In this document: positions 63,395-64,000 of the stretch, piece by piece | How the letters are laid out: the number at the start of each line of letters is the position of its first letter | Position numbering within the stretch: position 1 is the stretch's first letter | Assembly: GCA_910575105.1 (NCBI GenBank) | Contig: CAJTDK010000002.1 | Location: 62,001-126,000, forward strand | Origin: Lachnospiraceae bacterium | GTDB taxonomy: Bacteria > Bacillota > Clostridia > Lachnospirales > Lachnospiraceae | Reading direction: 5' to 3' | Length of the DNA: 64,000 nt | Translations under genes and position numbers: made by a program | The notes under the pieces: model-generated | Told to the model about the DNA's origin: nothing | What the model saw: only the letters and a program-made list of their open reading frames with translations | Database searches by the model: none

Positions 63395-64000
63395 TGTGCG
63401 CCTCCTTTCTCTTCATTTTTCTGCACAGAATTTTTTGATGTGGAAATCCTTACGATTCCCTTCGATACATAACAGGCGGCAAAAACCCAAAAGCCCATCA
63501 TTGCAATATATTCCACAAATACGGCTGCCGCACTCTGCTCAAAATCAAAAAACACAAACTGCTGCTTAAGGAACATATAAGAAAGAATATCCCTTCTGCC
63601 AAAGAGATACAGCCCGTACACGGCAAGCAAGGCTGCCATTATCCGTAAAATCCATGTAACAGCCTGCGGCTTTTCCCTGCCGCCTGTCAGTTTCCGGCAC
63701 ATTCCTAAAATCATGCTCCAATGTAGCCCTAAATGCACACTCATCAGCACAAATCCCCAATAGGAGGCAGCCAGGTGCATCATCCTTGCCGTTGCCATCG
63801 GGCCATGGATAGAAAGCGCCGCAAATACATGGCGCGACAGCACGATCCCACTGAATCCCAGGCACAACATTGTGATCAGGACACCGAAATTAACGATAGT
63901 CTGTATGATACGGGGCAGCCTGTATTTTCCTTTGAATAAATTACCATACCATTTCATATTCAGGATATTATGCAACAGGAACAGCAGAAGCTCCCCTGCA
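63391..64000 (-). CDS. DUF4405/cytochrome b-like membrane protein, 5' part outside window
   Basis: Membrane protein open to the right edge, at least 203 residues visible. HNILNMKWYGNLFKGKYRLP and the His-containing helices (LSRHVFAALSIHG, MMHLAASYWGF, SVHLGLHW) fit DUF4405, a heme-binding four-helix type. An internal TTG at 63975 is not needed, since the frame continues left of it. It would deliver electrons to the outer flavodoxins; this is inferred from its coupled neighbour. Confidence 0.75.
   Translation of the reverse strand, partial: AGELLLFLLHNILNMKWYGNLFKGKYRLPRIIQTIVNFGVLITMLCLGFSGIVLSRHVFAALSIHGPMATARMMHLAASYWGFVLMSVHLGLHWSMILGMCRKLTGGREKPQAVTWILRIMAALLAVYGLYLFGRRDILSYMFLKQQFVFFDFEQSAAAVFVEYIAMMGFWVFAACYVSKGIVRISTSKNSVQKNEEKGGAQ

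Overview
The window reads as an accessory mosaic from a low- to mid-GC anaerobic Firmicute, most likely a gut Clostridia/Lachnospiraceae-type organism. The evidence is the Clostridioides-type conjugation families, strong AGGAGG ribosome binding sites, a holin-like type I toxin, and an RlmD tail typical of Clostridia. No rRNA, tRNA or CRISPR array was seen. Family names come from recognising motifs by eye; no database search was run.

Region 1 (1 to about 19,940) is the right part of a Tn1549/CTn-type integrative conjugative element (ICE). It holds a type IV secretion module (VirD4 tail, Maff2, CD1112/TrbL-like, PrgI, VirB4), a DNA methyltransferase, a class B sortase and a CD1108 peptidoglycan hydrolase. 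Next comes a XRE regulator and a vanG-type glycopeptide-resistance cassette (vanR, vanS, vanG, vanXY, and vanT split into a membrane gene and a racemase gene). A sigma-like protein, a MazF/PemK toxin, a small SHOCT-like protein and a large serine recombinase close the element. A relaxase is not visible and may lie left of the window.

Region 2 (about 19,945-40,350) is a defence-rich block. It contains a complete type I restriction-modification operon (hsdR, hsdM, hsdS, plus a small RHH-like gene) and, on the other strand, a RecD-like helicase with an unknown partner. Then follow the remains of a second integrated element (sigma-like gene, cut DUF4406 gene, cut serine recombinase, recombinase accessory gene, intact serine recombinase). 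After a few small or broken genes comes a 1565-residue protein with a Hsp90-like ATPase domain at the front and a DUF3883/NO VEIN-type nuclease-like domain at the end.

Region 3 (about 40,400-40,810) holds fragments resembling the conserved box and C-terminal tail of the 23S rRNA methyltransferase RlmD (RumA). A related box lies at the end of region 1. This suggests that one or more elements sit stacked in rlmD.

Region 4 (about 40,850-57,823) is part of another, decayed mobile element. It has a type I holin-like toxin, several unknown small genes, an iteron-rich AT island that looks like a replication origin, a frameshifted DUF488 gene, a VbhA-Fic toxin-antitoxin pair, a RES-domain gene with a membrane partner, a methylase/helicase gene with an internal deletion, PcfK- and PcfJ-like proteins, a Rpn-type nuclease, Ssb and a ClpX-like ATPase. 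It ends abruptly near 57,420, where two convergent genes are both cut.

Region 5 (57,840-64,000, minus strand) is an operon-like redox locus, probably chromosomal. It encodes a DUF4405-type membrane cytochrome-like protein, a lipoprotein fusing a SUMF1 domain to a flavodoxin, a MATE exporter, two more flavodoxins (one a lipoprotein), an aldo/keto reductase with two Fe-S motifs and an aldo/keto reductase remnant.
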